A stretch of 64,000 nucleotides of DNA from Epilithonimonas zeae (GTDB lineage Bacteria > Bacteroidota > Bacteroidia > Flavobacteriales > Weeksellaceae). Location: contig NZ_CP075338.1 in assembly GCF_023278365.1 (NCBI RefSeq), forward strand, positions 1,674,001 to 1,738,000. Direction: 5' to 3'. This document shows, piece after piece, positions 63,271 through 64,000 of the stretch. How positions within the stretch are numbered: position 1 is the stretch's first letter; every line of letters starts with the position of its first letter. The notes under the pieces are model-generated. The model was not told the DNA's origin. It saw only the letters and a program-made list of their open reading frames with translations, and made no database searches. Position numbers and translations under genes: made by a program.

Positions 63271-63984
63271 ATGTTATCAATAGGAATAATTTATCCAGAA
63301 CTTAAAATTTTATCAAAAATTGATAACATAAAAGGACTTGAAAATAAAGCTAAAAAATTAGATTACAACACAATTCTGGCTTTAGAAAACGTAGAGAATA
63401 TTACATCTTTAATATCAGCTATTGAAAGCAATTGGAATACTGATGAAAATGATTTCGGAATTATTTTTAAAGATAGCAACAACAATCATAAATGTTATCA
63501 CATCAATATTCACGAGATAATAAGTATTGAGGACAAGAATATACTTCTAAAAGCATTCACATTTGGCGCATCAAAAGGTGTAATGAAAGCTTGGAAAAAT
63601 TATTTTTCAAAAGGAATTGAAGAAGCAAATCTGTGGACAAATCTAAAACAATCTGAAAGACAAGGCTGGCTAGAACTTGCAATGGCTTTTCAAAATGTAG
63701 AAAACTCAGTTTCTAAATCCGAAGCTATAATTGATGGAAAATATATCAAATCAGTTGAAGACTTTTATTGTTCGCTTGGAGAAGCAATCAATGGTTCAGG
63801 TGGTTATTTTGGGCGAAACTACAATGCATTAATCGATTGTATTAGAAGTCTCGAATTTGGAGGTAATGATATTAAAAAAATCTATTGGAAAAATTCCAAG
63901 AAGAGCAGATGGAAGTTGAAAAATCATTTTAAAATCATTTTAGAAGTTTTCAATGATTATGGTATAGAAATTATTTTAGAATAG
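63271..63984 (+). CDS. Two-part protein with C-terminal barstar-like domain
   Basis: A 237-residue cytoplasmic protein. Residues 1-150 are of an unknown type (mixed alpha/beta; LWTNLKQSERQGWLELAMAF is a likely helix pair). Residues 152-237 align with barstar, the inhibitor of the RNase barnase: IIDGKYIKSVEDFYCSLGEA, then GYFGRNYNALIDCI. Barstar D39 matches D189, but the key D35 is N185 and W38 is I188. Inhibition of a barnase-type RNase is therefore uncertain. It could be an immunity protein for another toxin or an RNase regulator. No toxin gene is present in the last 60 kb shown; the window ends 16 bp after the stop. Confidence 0.8.
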   Translation: MLSIGIIYPELKILSKIDNIKGLENKAKKLDYNTILALENVENITSLISAIESNWNTDENDFGIIFKDSNNNHKCYHINIHEIISIEDKNILLKAFTFGASKGVMKAWKNYFSKGIEEANLWTNLKQSERQGWLELAMAFQNVENSVSKSEAIIDGKYIKSVEDFYCSLGEAINGSGGYFGRNYNALIDCIRSLEFGGNDIKKIYWKNSKKSRWKLKNHFKIILEVFNDYGIEIILE

Positions 63985-64000
63985 TTATATTCATCAAATT

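Overview
The window is chromosomal DNA from a member of the Bacteroidota, most likely a Chryseobacterium-like flavobacterium (Weeksellaceae). The evidence is strong AT bias, SusC/SusD genes, lipoproteins and signal peptides ending in Ala-Gln, promoters of the Bacteroidota form TTG-N17-20-TAnnTTTG, and few Shine-Dalgarno sites. No rRNA, tRNA, CRISPR array, transposase or phage gene was recognised. It is mostly core and metabolic sequence, but its gaps are full of short palindromic repeats.

Layout. 1-7.8 kb: start of gltB, then lysS, rlmF, a GH144-type beta-glucanase and a cytochrome c lipoprotein (all minus), and a tRNA-dihydrouridine synthase (plus). 8-11.4 kb: a secreted M1 aminopeptidase and a membrane-anchored FMN glutamate-synthase-like protein. 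11.4-16.4 kb: guaA with a Tam-like methyltransferase, purD and a pirin. 16.6-27.1 kb (minus): a branched-chain amino acid cluster ilvE-ilvD-ilvB-ilvN-ilvC, then a double ABC ATPase and ilvA. It is headed by an 18-residue Ile/Val-rich leader peptide and an intrinsic terminator, the layout of a ribosome-mediated attenuator. 27.3-42.2 kb (minus): an alpha-glucan locus susC-susD-susE-susE', GH97 glucosidase, a BASS-type transporter, GH13 amylase, DinB-like and NTF2-like proteins, and an SLC45-like MFS sugar transporter. SusC/SusD import maltodextrin, the two SusE lipoproteins bind it, GH97 and GH13 cut it in the periplasm, and the MFS protein carries the sugar inward.

42.9-49.4 kb: metG and a lipocalin-like lipoprotein (plus), a methyltransferase (minus), a six-unit 42-bp tandem array, and a VWA/MoxR-type AAA+ pair (plus). 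49.6-61.5 kb (minus): an AraC regulator with a TolC-EmrA-MFS exporter, an AIM24 protein, and an AcrA-AcrB-OprM RND pump. The two pump operons share a 16-bp near-palindrome in their upstream regions. 61.9-64 kb (plus): a DUF6624 protein and a two-part protein ending in a barstar domain.

The observations most worth following are the ilv leader/attenuator, two related intergenic element families (five A copies, three B copies, all in one orientation and nearly all behind minus-strand stop codons, with covarying hairpins), an ilv-only hairpin series, the shared efflux operator, the exact 42-bp tandem array and the barstar fusion.
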